A stretch of 64,000 nucleotides of DNA from an uncultured bacterium. Its GTDB lineage: Bacteria; Planctomycetota; UBA1135; GCA-002686595. The stretch spans positions 20,702 to 84,701 of the forward strand of contig CALBMX010000110.1 in assembly GCA_937896235.1 (NCBI GenBank), given 5' to 3'. Position numbers and translations under genes: made by a program. Of this stretch, positions 52,447-60,175 are shown piece after piece; the stretch's first letter is position 1; each line of letters begins with the position of its first letter. The notes under the pieces were generated by a model. The model had not been told where the DNA came from. It worked only from the letters and a program-made list of their open reading frames with translations, and made no database searches.

Positions 52447-53475
52447 CTATTGGTCAGGGGCTGGCTCGTCGACTTCGCTTACCGCAACCAGGCCGAAGCG
52501 GACCAATTCGAACGAGCCCGCGCGGACGACTACCTCTCGCTCGGCGCGAGTGACACCGGCGATGAGCTCGAGGATGTAGTCGCCCGGCGGCAAGTCCGAG
52601 ACTCTGAAGGTGCCAGCTGCGTCGCTCTTTTGGGGAGGCCAAATGCGGTCTCCGGCGGTGTTTCTCAAGATGAGCAGAGCGCCGGCCAAAGGGCTGCCGC
52701 TGGTCTCTACGAGTGTTCCGCCAAGCTGGCCTTCGACCATCGGAATCGAGAGCGTGCCGGCGTCATCGGCGGGATCGAAATGGAAGGAGACCTGGCCCAG
52801 AATTGGCCAGGAGCCACCGTGGGCCCAGCTCGGAAGTGCGCGTGCGAAATAGTCGCCGGCGAGCAGGCTCTCCACGCTGAAGGTGCCATCCATAAAAACG
52901 GGGATCCGCCGCTCACCTAAGGCGAGCATGGGGTCGGCGCCCTCTTGGGGCACAAGCCAGACTTCGAAGTCGGACAAGCTGCGATCCCCGCGCGCTCCGG
53001 GCATCCCTCGAAGCAGCTGGCCCTTTAGATTCCCCCAGGTGATCGGCGGCAGAGTTGGCAGAGGCTTAAGTCTTGGCGCTAATGTCCAGGTGACTTCGCT
53101 GGGAAGATTGCCTGGAATTGCGATCGTGAAGGTCTCCGGTAGGTGCCCCTCTACAAGCACAATCAAGTCTTGTTGCTCACTGGGCTCAAGGTCGTTGAGC
53201 TGGAAGCGACCGGCCTCGTCGGTCCACGTCCAATGCACCCGACCGTGCTGCAGGAGCTCGATCAAACCCTCTTCGCATGGGGAGCCATCCTCCAAGAGCA
53301 GCGTCCCGCGGACACTGCCGGGAGCTTCGGGAGGGACCTCCATTTGATCGAGAACCTTAGGCCACGGCGAAATTTGCGGAGGCACAATCACGCCGGGGCC
53401 ACGCCGTAGAATGGAGAACCACGCGAAGAGCGAGGCAAAGATTAATACAGAGAGTACGAGTAGGGAGCGTTTCAA
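52447..53475 (-). CDS. membrane-anchored protein with carboxypeptidase-regulatory-like repeats
   Basis: About 342 residues. A hydrophobic N-terminal segment (RSLLVLSVLIFASLFAWFSIL) is a signal anchor. The rest is several beta-sandwich units of the carboxypeptidase-regulatory (CnaB-like) kind, for example GSVRGTLLLEDGSPCEEGLIEL with DEAGRFQLNDLEP, and GGTLVETSGSPLAGALLILRN with DAAGTFRVSDLPPGDYILEL. These usually serve as surface adhesion or sugar-binding folds. The open frame begins at ATG 53526, but the first 17 codons are atypical and a TTG at 53475 starts the signal segment; the choice is uncertain. Confidence 0.75.
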   Translation of the reverse strand: MKRSLLVLSVLIFASLFAWFSILRRGPGVIVPPQISPWPKVLDQMEVPPEAPGSVRGTLLLEDGSPCEEGLIELLQHGRVHWTWTDEAGRFQLNDLEPSEQQDLIVLVEGHLPETFTIAIPGNLPSEVTWTLAPRLKPLPTLPPITWGNLKGQLLRGMPGARGDRSLSDFEVWLVPQEGADPMLALGERRIPVFMDGTFSVESLLAGDYFARALPSWAHGGSWPILGQVSFHFDPADDAGTLSIPMVEGQLGGTLVETSGSPLAGALLILRNTAGDRIWPPQKSDAAGTFRVSDLPPGDYILELIAGVTRAEREVVVRAGSFELVRFGLVAVSEVDEPAPDQ

Positions 53476-53526
53476 GTGAGGGGATGGGGTCGCCCCGAAT
53501 CTACAGTCCCAAGGGCGTGGCGTCAC

Positions 53527-53862
53527 CTGTTGGGAGGGGCGTTAATGGGTTGTCTTCGGAACGGCGGCGAGTTGGACTTCTTTGGCTAGGGCTGGATCCG
53601 CTCGGCCTAGTGCGCTTGAGCCACCTGTGTCCTATCACCTGCCCTAAGGCTCTAGAAGAGAAGACAGGCGCAAAAACGCTACGGCGCTCGCAGAGCTCCT
53701 AAGGTGAAGGGGCAGGGGCGGGGCGCAGAACTCCACATTCGGGCGGGAGCCTACACGGCCGACTCGGAGGGGCACCCGGGGATGGGAATTCGCTGTTTTT
53801 GATGGATTTTTACCGTATTTCGACCTTTTTGGCCACTTTTCGGCCAGTAATCGGATTTCGGG
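53527..53862. other. intergenic region, no gene recognised
   Basis: 336 bases between two minus-strand genes. The stretch 53798-53850 is T-rich on the plus strand with a TGGCC-N7-GGCCA repeat, which does not form a proper terminator for the HD gene because the run lies on the wrong side. No RNA or gene is recognised. Confidence 0.35.
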
Positions 53863-54438
53863 TTACGGGCGGATGGCCTTCAGGAGTTGGCCCTGAAGGA
53901 CTTCGCAGGCGTGGAATTCTTCGCAGTTTAGGCGCTCGATCGACTCTCTGAACTCCCCAAGGCCCGTCGCGCCACGGCGTTGCATCTGGACGACCCGGAG
54001 GCCCATTTGCAGCTTGTCGCAGAGCTTTGCTAGGCGAGCCTCGGGGGTTTCCCCCTCTGCAAACTCCTCCCAACGCTCCAGAGTGACACTCGAAAGGCTG
54101 CTGCCAAGCTGCTTGGCGGCGCTTCTCTCGGCACTCGCCTTGGCCCCCGCGGGGAGCAAGGCGGCCCCAGACTTGGGGATGTCCCCCAGGATCGCCTCGC
54201 CGAGATCGTGAACGGCGGACAGGCTGACGGCCCGATCCACGTCGAGAGGCGCTTCCCCGCGCGCCTCCCGATCGGCGGCGATGCGGTTCGCCAGCGCAAG
54301 AATCACCAGCGCGACACCGTGAGAATGGGCGCCAATGGACTCGATATCGCCCAATCCAGCCTGGATCCACCCAGTGCGGGGGAGGTCGCCAAGAGGGGTG
54401 ACGCAAAGAAGTGGTTCAAGGGGTGCGAACTCTTGCAT
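53863..54438 (-). CDS. HD-domain hydrolase (YfbR/HDDC2-like)
   Basis: A 191-residue protein with an HD metal-binding site: IESIGAHSHGVALVILAL gives the first His, LSAVHDLGEAILGDIP gives the His-Asp pair with the following acidic residues, and ARLAKLCDKLQMGLRV gives the last Asp. This matches the HD_3 group that includes 5'-nucleotidases (YfbR). It probably hydrolyses nucleotides or a related phosphate ester. ATG 54438 is preferred to 54510. It is divergent from the aroF operon, its start about 20 bases from the operon's -35 box. Confidence 0.85.
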   Translation of the reverse strand: MQEFAPLEPLLCVTPLGDLPRTGWIQAGLGDIESIGAHSHGVALVILALANRIAADREARGEAPLDVDRAVSLSAVHDLGEAILGDIPKSGAALLPAGAKASAERSAAKQLGSSLSSVTLERWEEFAEGETPEARLAKLCDKLQMGLRVVQMQRRGATGLGEFRESIERLNCEEFHACEVLQGQLLKAIRP

Positions 54439-54456
54439 GTTCGAGGGCGGCAGGCG

Positions 54457-54486
54457 TTGACGGAAATAGGGGCGCCTACTTATAAT
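54457..54486 (+). promoter_or_regulatory. promoter of the aroF-ftsK operon
   Basis: TTGACG (54457-54462), 18-base spacer, TATAAT (54481-54486), ending 75 bases before the aroF start. It is the closest match to a housekeeping promoter that I found in the window. Confidence 0.8.
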
Positions 54487-54560
54487 CTTGCGCCTCATTT
54501 TTGCCCCCAACTACTCTGCACAACCTGCAAGATAGGGGTGGAATCGAACGCCACCAACCC

Positions 54561-55658
54561 ATGCTTCTCAAGCTTAGAAAGAACCTTGCCCCTGCCGATC
54601 GCGACGCCCTGTTTGGGCTGTGCCGCGAGCTCGGCCTGGAACCCCGCACCCTGACAGGTGTTTCGGGAGGGGTGGAGCTTGTGGACCTGATTCCGACGGA
54701 CAAGGCCGGCGTGGACCCCGCTCGCACGCTCTCCCTGCTCAACGATCAGTTCGCTGTGGCGAGCATCGTGGACGCGGGCCCGGCTTCGGAGCGCTTTGCC
54801 CGGGCGAACGGCCAGCCCGACACGATCGTTCGTGTTGGCGAGGCGATTTTTGGTGGCGGCCACGTTTCCCTTGTCGCGGGCCCGTGCTCCGTGGACGAAG
54901 AGGATGTGCTCCTTGATGTCGCCCGTCGGGTAAAGGCGGCCGGCGCGACGCTATTGCGCGGCGGCGTCCATAAGCCGCGCACCTCTCCCTACTCCTTCCA
55001 GGGGCTCGGCGACGACGGTCTCGCGCTGCTGGGACGAGTTCGCGAAGAGGTCGGTATTGCAGTGGTGACCGAAGTGCTGGAGCCGGGCGATATCGCCAAG
55101 ACGCGCGAGGTCTGCGACATGCTGCAGATCGGCTCCCGCAACATGATCAACACACCTCTTCTTCGCGAAGTGGCTAAGGCCGGCATGCCCGTTCTTCTCA
55201 AGCGCGGCATGACCGCCACCTCGAAGGAGTTCCTGCTGGCGGCAGAATACCTACTCTCCGGCGGGTGTAAGGAGGTCGTCTTGTGCGAGCGCGGCATCCG
55301 CGGCTTTGACAGCGCGACGCGGAACGTACTCGACCTCGGCACCGTGGCCCATCTCAAGCAGGCGACGCACCTGCCCGTAATCGTCGACCCATCCCACGCC
55401 GCTGGTCGCGCTGATTTGATCCGCCCCTTGGCCCGAGCGGGGGTCGCGGTTGGCTGCGACGGCTTGATTGTTGAGGTGCACCCCTATCCGATGCGCGCCA
55501 AGTCCGACGCGGAGCAAGCGATCTCCCCCGATCTCTTCGCCGAGATCGCCGGTGATGCGCTTACGATGTGTAGGGCCCTGGGCAAAACCTTGATTGCGCC
55601 CTCCGCCGATTCCGTAGCAACTCCCGAAGCCGCAGCGCCCCTCAACTACATTTCATGA
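54561..55658 (+). CDS. aroF: 3-deoxy-7-phosphoheptulonate synthase (DAHP synthase, type I, with regulatory N-terminus)
   Basis: A 365-residue enzyme that joins phosphoenolpyruvate and erythrose 4-phosphate, first step of aromatic amino acid synthesis. Residues 1-90 form a small ferredoxin-like regulatory domain, as in the Thermotoga-type enzyme. The barrel carries VSLVAGPCSVDEED, the substrate loop GGVHKPRTSPYSFQGLG, IGSRNMINTPLLREV, LLKRGM, and VIVDPSHAAGR. All the usual active-site motifs are present. The frame is open upstream to 54501, but ATG 54561 starts the domain. First gene of the operon; the stop overlaps the tpiA start (ATGA). Confidence 0.93.
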   Translation: MLLKLRKNLAPADRDALFGLCRELGLEPRTLTGVSGGVELVDLIPTDKAGVDPARTLSLLNDQFAVASIVDAGPASERFARANGQPDTIVRVGEAIFGGGHVSLVAGPCSVDEEDVLLDVARRVKAAGATLLRGGVHKPRTSPYSFQGLGDDGLALLGRVREEVGIAVVTEVLEPGDIAKTREVCDMLQIGSRNMINTPLLREVAKAGMPVLLKRGMTATSKEFLLAAEYLLSGGCKEVVLCERGIRGFDSATRNVLDLGTVAHLKQATHLPVIVDPSHAAGRADLIRPLARAGVAVGCDGLIVEVHPYPMRAKSDAEQAISPDLFAEIAGDALTMCRALGKTLIAPSADSVATPEAAAPLNYIS

Positions 55659-56410
55659 GACGTCCATTCCTAGCTGGTAACTGGAAGATGAACACGGATC
55701 GCCGCACTGCGTGCGATTTGGTTGCCTCCATTCGCGCCTCGGCCGATAGCCGCTCCGACGTCGACGTCGCCGTCTTCCCGCCGTTTGTCTACCTCGACGA
55801 GATGGCGCGCGCTCTAGCGGGTTCACGCATTCGCCTCGGTGCGCAAAACATGTGCGCGGCCGCCAGTGGTGCCCACACGGGCGAGATTAGTGCGAGCATG
55901 CTCAAGGATGTCGGCTGCGAGCTCGTGGTGCTTGGGCACTCCGAGCGCCGCCACGTTTACGGCGAAACCGATACGCTGGTCAACGCCAAAGTACACGCGG
56001 CCCTCGCCGCTGACCTAGACGTGATTCTCTGTGTCGGCGAGACCCAAGAAGAGCGCGAGGACGGCCAAACGGAAACCGTTGTTCGCCGCCACTTGGTCGA
56101 GGGCCTCTCGGGGATCTCCCGCAAAGACGCCGAGCGAGTCACGATTGCCTACGAGCCCGTCTGGGCTATCGGCACCGGCCTGACCGCAACACCCGATCAA
56201 GCGGGTCAAGTTCACACCTATTTACGCGGCGTGCTCGCCGGTCTTTATGACCAAAAGCTCGCCGAAAGGACACGTATTCAATACGGCGGCAGTGTTAGCC
56301 CCGCCAACGTCAAAGAGCTCATGTCTGTCGAGGGCATCGACGGCGCCCTCGTTGGCGGCGCCGCTCTTAAGGGCGCTTCCTTCACAGCGATTATCGAGTT
56401 CGACAACTAG
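55655..56410 (+). CDS. tpiA: triosephosphate isomerase
   Basis: A 251-residue TIM barrel that interconverts dihydroxyacetone phosphate and glyceraldehyde 3-phosphate. GNWKMN has the substrate Asn/Lys, LGHSERR the catalytic His, AYEPVWAIGTG the catalytic Glu, and IQYGGSVSPAN with DGALVGGAALK the phosphate site. Length is standard. Starts inside the aroF stop and is followed by secG after 13 bases, a common tpiA-secG order. Confidence 0.97.
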   Translation: MRRPFLAGNWKMNTDRRTACDLVASIRASADSRSDVDVAVFPPFVYLDEMARALAGSRIRLGAQNMCAAASGAHTGEISASMLKDVGCELVVLGHSERRHVYGETDTLVNAKVHAALAADLDVILCVGETQEEREDGQTETVVRRHLVEGLSGISRKDAERVTIAYEPVWAIGTGLTATPDQAGQVHTYLRGVLAGLYDQKLAERTRIQYGGSVSPANVKELMSVEGIDGALVGGAALKGASFTAIIEFDN

Positions 56411-56423
56411 CTCAATTCACACC

Positions 56424-56741
56424 ATGGATTCCTCACTTACACTCACACTTCTCTACATTCTCTTCGTCCTCGCGGCGATCGTTCTGATCGTCGTGATCTT
56501 GCTTCAAGAGGGCAAGGGCGGCGGCTTCGGCGAGGCACTCGGCGGTCACGGTCAAGCGACCTTCGGCGTTGGCGCCTCCGGGATCAACCGCTTCACGGGT
56601 TGGGTCGCTGTGGTCTTCCTTGTGACGGCCCTCGGCATTCAGGTGATGAACCGCGTCGGTGGCAACCAGTCCGTTCTGGACGACGGCACCTTTGGCATTA
56701 GCGCTCCGCCCGCAGACGGCGAAAGTTCCGGAGACAATTAG
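56424..56741 (+). CDS. secG: preprotein translocase subunit SecG
   Basis: A 105-residue protein with two membrane segments: LLYILFVLAAIVLIVVILLQ with the following EGKGGGFGEALGG loop that is diagnostic of SecG, and a second near WVAVVFLVTALGIQVM. It stabilises SecYE in the inner membrane. The C-terminal tail is short and acidic. ATG 56424 gives the normal length, while the frame also continues upstream within tpiA. The pyrE start follows the stop after three bases. Confidence 0.93.
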   Translation: MDSSLTLTLLYILFVLAAIVLIVVILLQEGKGGGFGEALGGHGQATFGVGASGINRFTGWVAVVFLVTALGIQVMNRVGGNQSVLDDGTFGISAPPADGESSGDN

Positions 56742-56744
56742 GTC

Positions 56745-57350
56745 ATGAGCTCTTCCGTCGGCAAAGGTATGGACTCGGCAACTTTGCTCGAATCCATGCG
56801 CGCAAAAAGTGCGCTGCTCGAAGGTCACTTCGAGCTCTCCTCGGGGCTGCACAGCGACCGCTATTTTCAGTGCGCGTTGTTTTTGCAGTACCCTGAAGAT
56901 GCCGGAAACGCCGCGCTCAGCATTGCCCGCGTCGTGAGGGGCCTCAACATTGACGTCGTTGTCGGTCCCGCCATGGGGGCGGTGACCTTCTCGTACGAGG
57001 TTGGTCGGGCCTGTGGGACACGGGCGCTCTTCACCGAGCGCAAAGACGGCGAGATGGTTCTTCGGCGCGGCTTCTCCTTCAAGAAAGGCGAGCGCGTGCT
57101 TGTCGTGGAAGACGTGCTCACTACCGGCGGCAGCGCTCGTGAGGTCATTGCCGTCATCGAGTCACTTGGCGCAAAGGTTGTATCGGCTGGCTGTCTTGTG
57201 AACCGCTCTGGCGGAAACCCTTTCGAAGATTTGAACATCCCTCTGGTCTCTTTGGCCGACGTTGAGGCGCGCACCTGGAAACCCTCCGAGTGCCCTTTGT
57301 GTGCAACGGGCGACAAGGCCGTGAAGCCCGGCTCCCGTCCCGGCGCTTAG
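56745..57350 (+). CDS. pyrE: orotate phosphoribosyltransferase
   Basis: A 201-residue enzyme that adds orotate to PRPP to make OMP in pyrimidine synthesis. The PRPP motif is VLVVEDVLTTGGSA, and the flexible loop with conserved Lys is FTERKDGEMVLRRGF. The C-terminal WKPSECPLCATG belongs to the subgroup with a CxxC-like tail. A second ATG at 56769 (MDSATLLE) may be the true start. It ends 30 bases before yicC. Confidence 0.94.
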   Translation: MSSSVGKGMDSATLLESMRAKSALLEGHFELSSGLHSDRYFQCALFLQYPEDAGNAALSIARVVRGLNIDVVVGPAMGAVTFSYEVGRACGTRALFTERKDGEMVLRRGFSFKKGERVLVVEDVLTTGGSAREVIAVIESLGAKVVSAGCLVNRSGGNPFEDLNIPLVSLADVEARTWKPSECPLCATGDKAVKPGSRPGA

Positions 57351-57380
57351 CGCCACGAACCCCATCTAGGAGGAGCTCAA

Positions 57381-58298
57381 ATGCTGCGATCCATGACCGG
57401 CTTTGGCTCCGCCTCGCTCGAACGCGATGGGTTGAGCCTTTCTTGTGAAGTGCGCTCGGTAAATCACCGGCACTTGACGGTGCGTATTAAGGGCCCCAGC
57501 GAACTCAGTGCGCATGAGATCACCTTCGAGAAGTTGGTTAAGGCCAAACTCGAGCGCGGCTCCGTAAATGTCTTCCTGCGGTTAGAGCGCGGGGACGCGT
57601 TAGCTGCGGCAACGATTCATCGGGGCCTACTGGCCCACTACGCCAGTGAGCTCGACGAGATCGCCGAGGAGCTGGGTCGTACGGGACCTGGCGAGCGCGC
57701 CAGCTTAGACCGCATGCTAACCCTGCCGGGTGTGATCGGCACGGAATCCAAAGAGGGCTGGAAGGGGCTCGCGAAAGAGCTCGCTGACGAGTGCTTGGCA
57801 GCCGCTCTTGCGGACCTCGTCGACATGCGTGAGCGTGAAGGTGTGGCGATGGCCGACGACCTGCGTGTGAACGCGAATGAGCTTGAGGCACGTCTCGTTC
57901 AAGTGGAGGCGCGCATGCCTGAAGTGGTGCGTGAACACGGCGAGTCCTTGCAGAGGCGCGTCAATGAATTGATCGTGGGCTCGGGTCACAAAGAGGCCAT
58001 CGTGAATCCGCCGGACCTAGCGCGTGAGATCGCGATGATCGGCGACAAGTTAGACGTGTCGGAGGAGACCTCGCGCCTGCGCAGTCACCTCGATCAGCTC
58101 GCGCACCTGCTCGACGCCGCTTCGGCGGATGACAAGGCGGGCGGCGTCGGCCGCAAGTTGGATTTCCTGATCCAGGAGTTTCTTCGCGAGGTCAATACAA
58201 TTGGTTCCAAGTGCAACGACGCTGGGGTTGCCCACCTCGTCGTCGATATGAAGAACTTCACGGAGCGCCTGCGGGAACAGGTCCAAAACGTCGAATGA
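57381..58298 (+). CDS. yicC: YicC-family endoribonuclease
   Basis: A 305-residue protein, YicC/YloC family, now known as an RNase in E. coli and Bacillus. The opening MLRSMTGFGSA is the family signature. The C-terminal DUF1732 part carries DKLDVSEETSRLRSHLDQL and GRKLDFLIQEFLREVNTIGSKCND. A clear ribosome site AGGAGGAG (57368-57375) lies five bases before the ATG, one of the few in the window. It overlaps gmk by four bases. Confidence 0.95.
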   Translation: MLRSMTGFGSASLERDGLSLSCEVRSVNHRHLTVRIKGPSELSAHEITFEKLVKAKLERGSVNVFLRLERGDALAAATIHRGLLAHYASELDEIAEELGRTGPGERASLDRMLTLPGVIGTESKEGWKGLAKELADECLAAALADLVDMREREGVAMADDLRVNANELEARLVQVEARMPEVVREHGESLQRRVNELIVGSGHKEAIVNPPDLAREIAMIGDKLDVSEETSRLRSHLDQLAHLLDAASADDKAGGVGRKLDFLIQEFLREVNTIGSKCNDAGVAHLVVDMKNFTERLREQVQNVE

Positions 58299-58891
58299 GT
58301 ACCTCCAACAGCCACTTTGAAGGGCGCATGCTTGTGATCTCAGGCCCGTCGGGCTGTGGGAAAAGCACGCTCTGTAAGCGGCTACTAGAAGATGATCGCG
58401 TCCAGTTCTCGGTCTCCGCGACGACGCGGCCGAAACGCACAGGCGAGCTAGACGGGCGCGAGTATTTATTCTTAGACAAAGAGCAGTTCCGTGCACGTGT
58501 ATCCGCCGGCGACTTCATCGAGTGGGCCGAAGTGCATGGCAACTTGTACGGAACTTTGCGCGTGCCCCTAGAGGAGGCCTTGGCCGCTGGAAAAATCTAC
58601 CTGATCGAGATCGATGTCCAGGGTGCCCTGCAGCTAAAGGCCCTCGGTGTGGACGGCTTGTATGTGTTTATCTCTCCGCCCTCGGCCGAGGCTCTACGAG
58701 AGCGGCTCGAGGGTCGCGCAACGGACCCCCAAGACGTCATCGAAAGGCGCCTCAAGAAGGCCGCTGACGAGATGCTTGAGGCGTACAGGTATGACGCGAC
58801 TATTATTAACGACGACCTCGAAAAGGCTTTTCGCGAGCTTCGCGAGCTTGTCGGTTTAGACAGCGGCGCGCGGTGCGCCGAAGGAGAATAA
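58295..58891 (+). CDS. gmk: guanylate kinase
   Basis: A 198-residue kinase that converts GMP to GDP. The P-loop is ISGPSGCGKSTLCKRL, the GMP-binding region SVSATTRPKRTGELDGREYLFL is intact, and FIEWAEVHGNLYGT follows. ATG 58295 overlaps the yicC stop. yicC-gmk is a very common order; rpoZ, often next, is not present between gmk and coaC (three bases apart). Confidence 0.97.
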   Translation: MSTSNSHFEGRMLVISGPSGCGKSTLCKRLLEDDRVQFSVSATTRPKRTGELDGREYLFLDKEQFRARVSAGDFIEWAEVHGNLYGTLRVPLEEALAAGKIYLIEIDVQGALQLKALGVDGLYVFISPPSAEALRERLEGRATDPQDVIERRLKKAADEMLEAYRYDATIINDDLEKAFRELRELVGLDSGARCAEGE

Positions 58892-58893
58892 AC

Positions 58894-59436
58894 ATGACAC
58901 GAATCCTTCTTGGAATCAGTGCTTCGGCTGCAGTGGCTAAGGCGGCCGACTTGGCGAGCAAGTTGCGTCAGGCCGGCCATGAGGTCAACGTAGTGTTGAC
59001 TCCCAACGCGGCCGAGCTGATCTCTGCTCAGCTTCTAGAGGCGCTGACCGGTCGCCCCGTTCACGTCTCCGAGTACGGTCCGAACCGTCGCTGCGCGATG
59101 GACCACATCGAGCTAGCTAGGAAAACCGAGCTCCTGTTGATTGCGCCCGCCACGGCAGATTTGATCGGACAGCTTGCCGCGGGGTTGGCTCCGAATCTTC
59201 TAACGACGCTCAGCTTGGCGATCCCCGCCGATGTTCCGCGGGTCCTGATCCCGGCGATGAATCCTTTTATGTATGCGCAGCCTGCCGTGCAGCGCAATCT
59301 AAAGACGCTCGCGTCGGACGGTTGGCGTGTGGAAGAGCCCGCAACGGGTGAAGTCGCTTGTGGCGACGAGGGTCCGGGGCGTTTCCTAGAGACCCACGAG
59401 GTGCTTAGGCGCCTCGGAGATCTACTCGGTGCCTAA
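58894..59436 (+). CDS. coaC: phosphopantothenoylcysteine decarboxylase (CoaC, separate)
   Basis: A 180-residue flavoprotein of coenzyme A synthesis. RILLGISASAAVAKAADL is the FMN-binding start, MDHIELAR holds the catalytic His, LLIAPATADLIGQLAAGLA is the conserved core, and IPAMNPFMY is the PxMNxxM motif. In most bacteria this activity is fused with CoaB. A good ribosome site AAGGAG (58881-58886) precedes the ATG. Its end overlaps coaB by eight bases. Confidence 0.92.
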   Translation: MTRILLGISASAAVAKAADLASKLRQAGHEVNVVLTPNAAELISAQLLEALTGRPVHVSEYGPNRRCAMDHIELARKTELLLIAPATADLIGQLAAGLAPNLLTTLSLAIPADVPRVLIPAMNPFMYAQPAVQRNLKTLASDGWRVEEPATGEVACGDEGPGRFLETHEVLRRLGDLLGA

Positions 59437-60154
59437 ACCTTCATCGGGCAGGCGCGCCTCCAAAGTGGCCGAACTCGCACCGCGCAAAGTTGTCGTTACG
59501 GCCGGTCCGACCCGTGAACGCATTGATCCCGTGCGTTATCTCTCGAATGATTCGAGTGGATTGATGGGATTCGAGATTGCACGGGCGGCGGCCGAAAGGG
59601 GCGATAAAGTCATTTTGATCGCGGGCCCGGTTCATCAGGAAACCCCAGATGGGGTTACCCGCATTGATGTTGAGAGTGCTCGAGACATGCTTCAGGCGGT
59701 CAAGAGGGCCTTTTTGGGGTCGGAATCGCGCACCAAAGGTAGTTTTGGCAAGACGGGGGCCGACGCCCTCTTTATGGCGGCCGCGGTGGGGGACTGGCGC
59801 CCCAAACGCCAACTTTCTGGGAAGTGGCGCGCAAAGGATGGCGGGGACGAAGTTGCATCCTTGGAGTTGGTCCGGAACCCCGATATTCTGGCAACTGTCG
59901 GGCGCCGGAAGGGCAACCGGCTGGTTGTGGGGTTTGCCCTAGAGACCGGCTCGGGCTTACAGCGCGCCAAGGCAAAGTTAACTAGGAAGGGCGCGGACTT
60001 TATCGTGCTCAACGACGAGACTGCCCTAGGGGCAAAGCGGACGACGGTCGCTATCCTTGCAAAGGGTGGCGTCTCCAGTCGCTTGCAGAACAGGACGAAA
60101 CGCGAGGTCGCTCGCACCCTCGTCCGCTTGGATCACACGGACTCCCTCAAATAG
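59429..60154 (+). CDS. coaB: phosphopantothenate-cysteine ligase (CoaB, separate)
   Basis: A 241-residue ligase that joins cysteine to 4'-phosphopantothenate. KVVVTAGPTRERIDPVRYLSN is the N-terminal nucleotide motif, SSGLMGFEIARAAA follows, and AAAVGDWRPK plus VVGFALETG are typical of CoaB. The frame has no ATG near its start; GTG at 59429 begins the protein and overlaps coaC by eight bases. Split CoaB and CoaC are less common than the fused form. Confidence 0.9.
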   Translation: MPKPSSGRRASKVAELAPRKVVVTAGPTRERIDPVRYLSNDSSGLMGFEIARAAAERGDKVILIAGPVHQETPDGVTRIDVESARDMLQAVKRAFLGSESRTKGSFGKTGADALFMAAAVGDWRPKRQLSGKWRAKDGGDEVASLELVRNPDILATVGRRKGNRLVVGFALETGSGLQRAKAKLTRKGADFIVLNDETALGAKRTTVAILAKGGVSSRLQNRTKREVARTLVRLDHTDSLK

Positions 60155-60175
60155 CCGGAGCAGCAAAACACCAAC

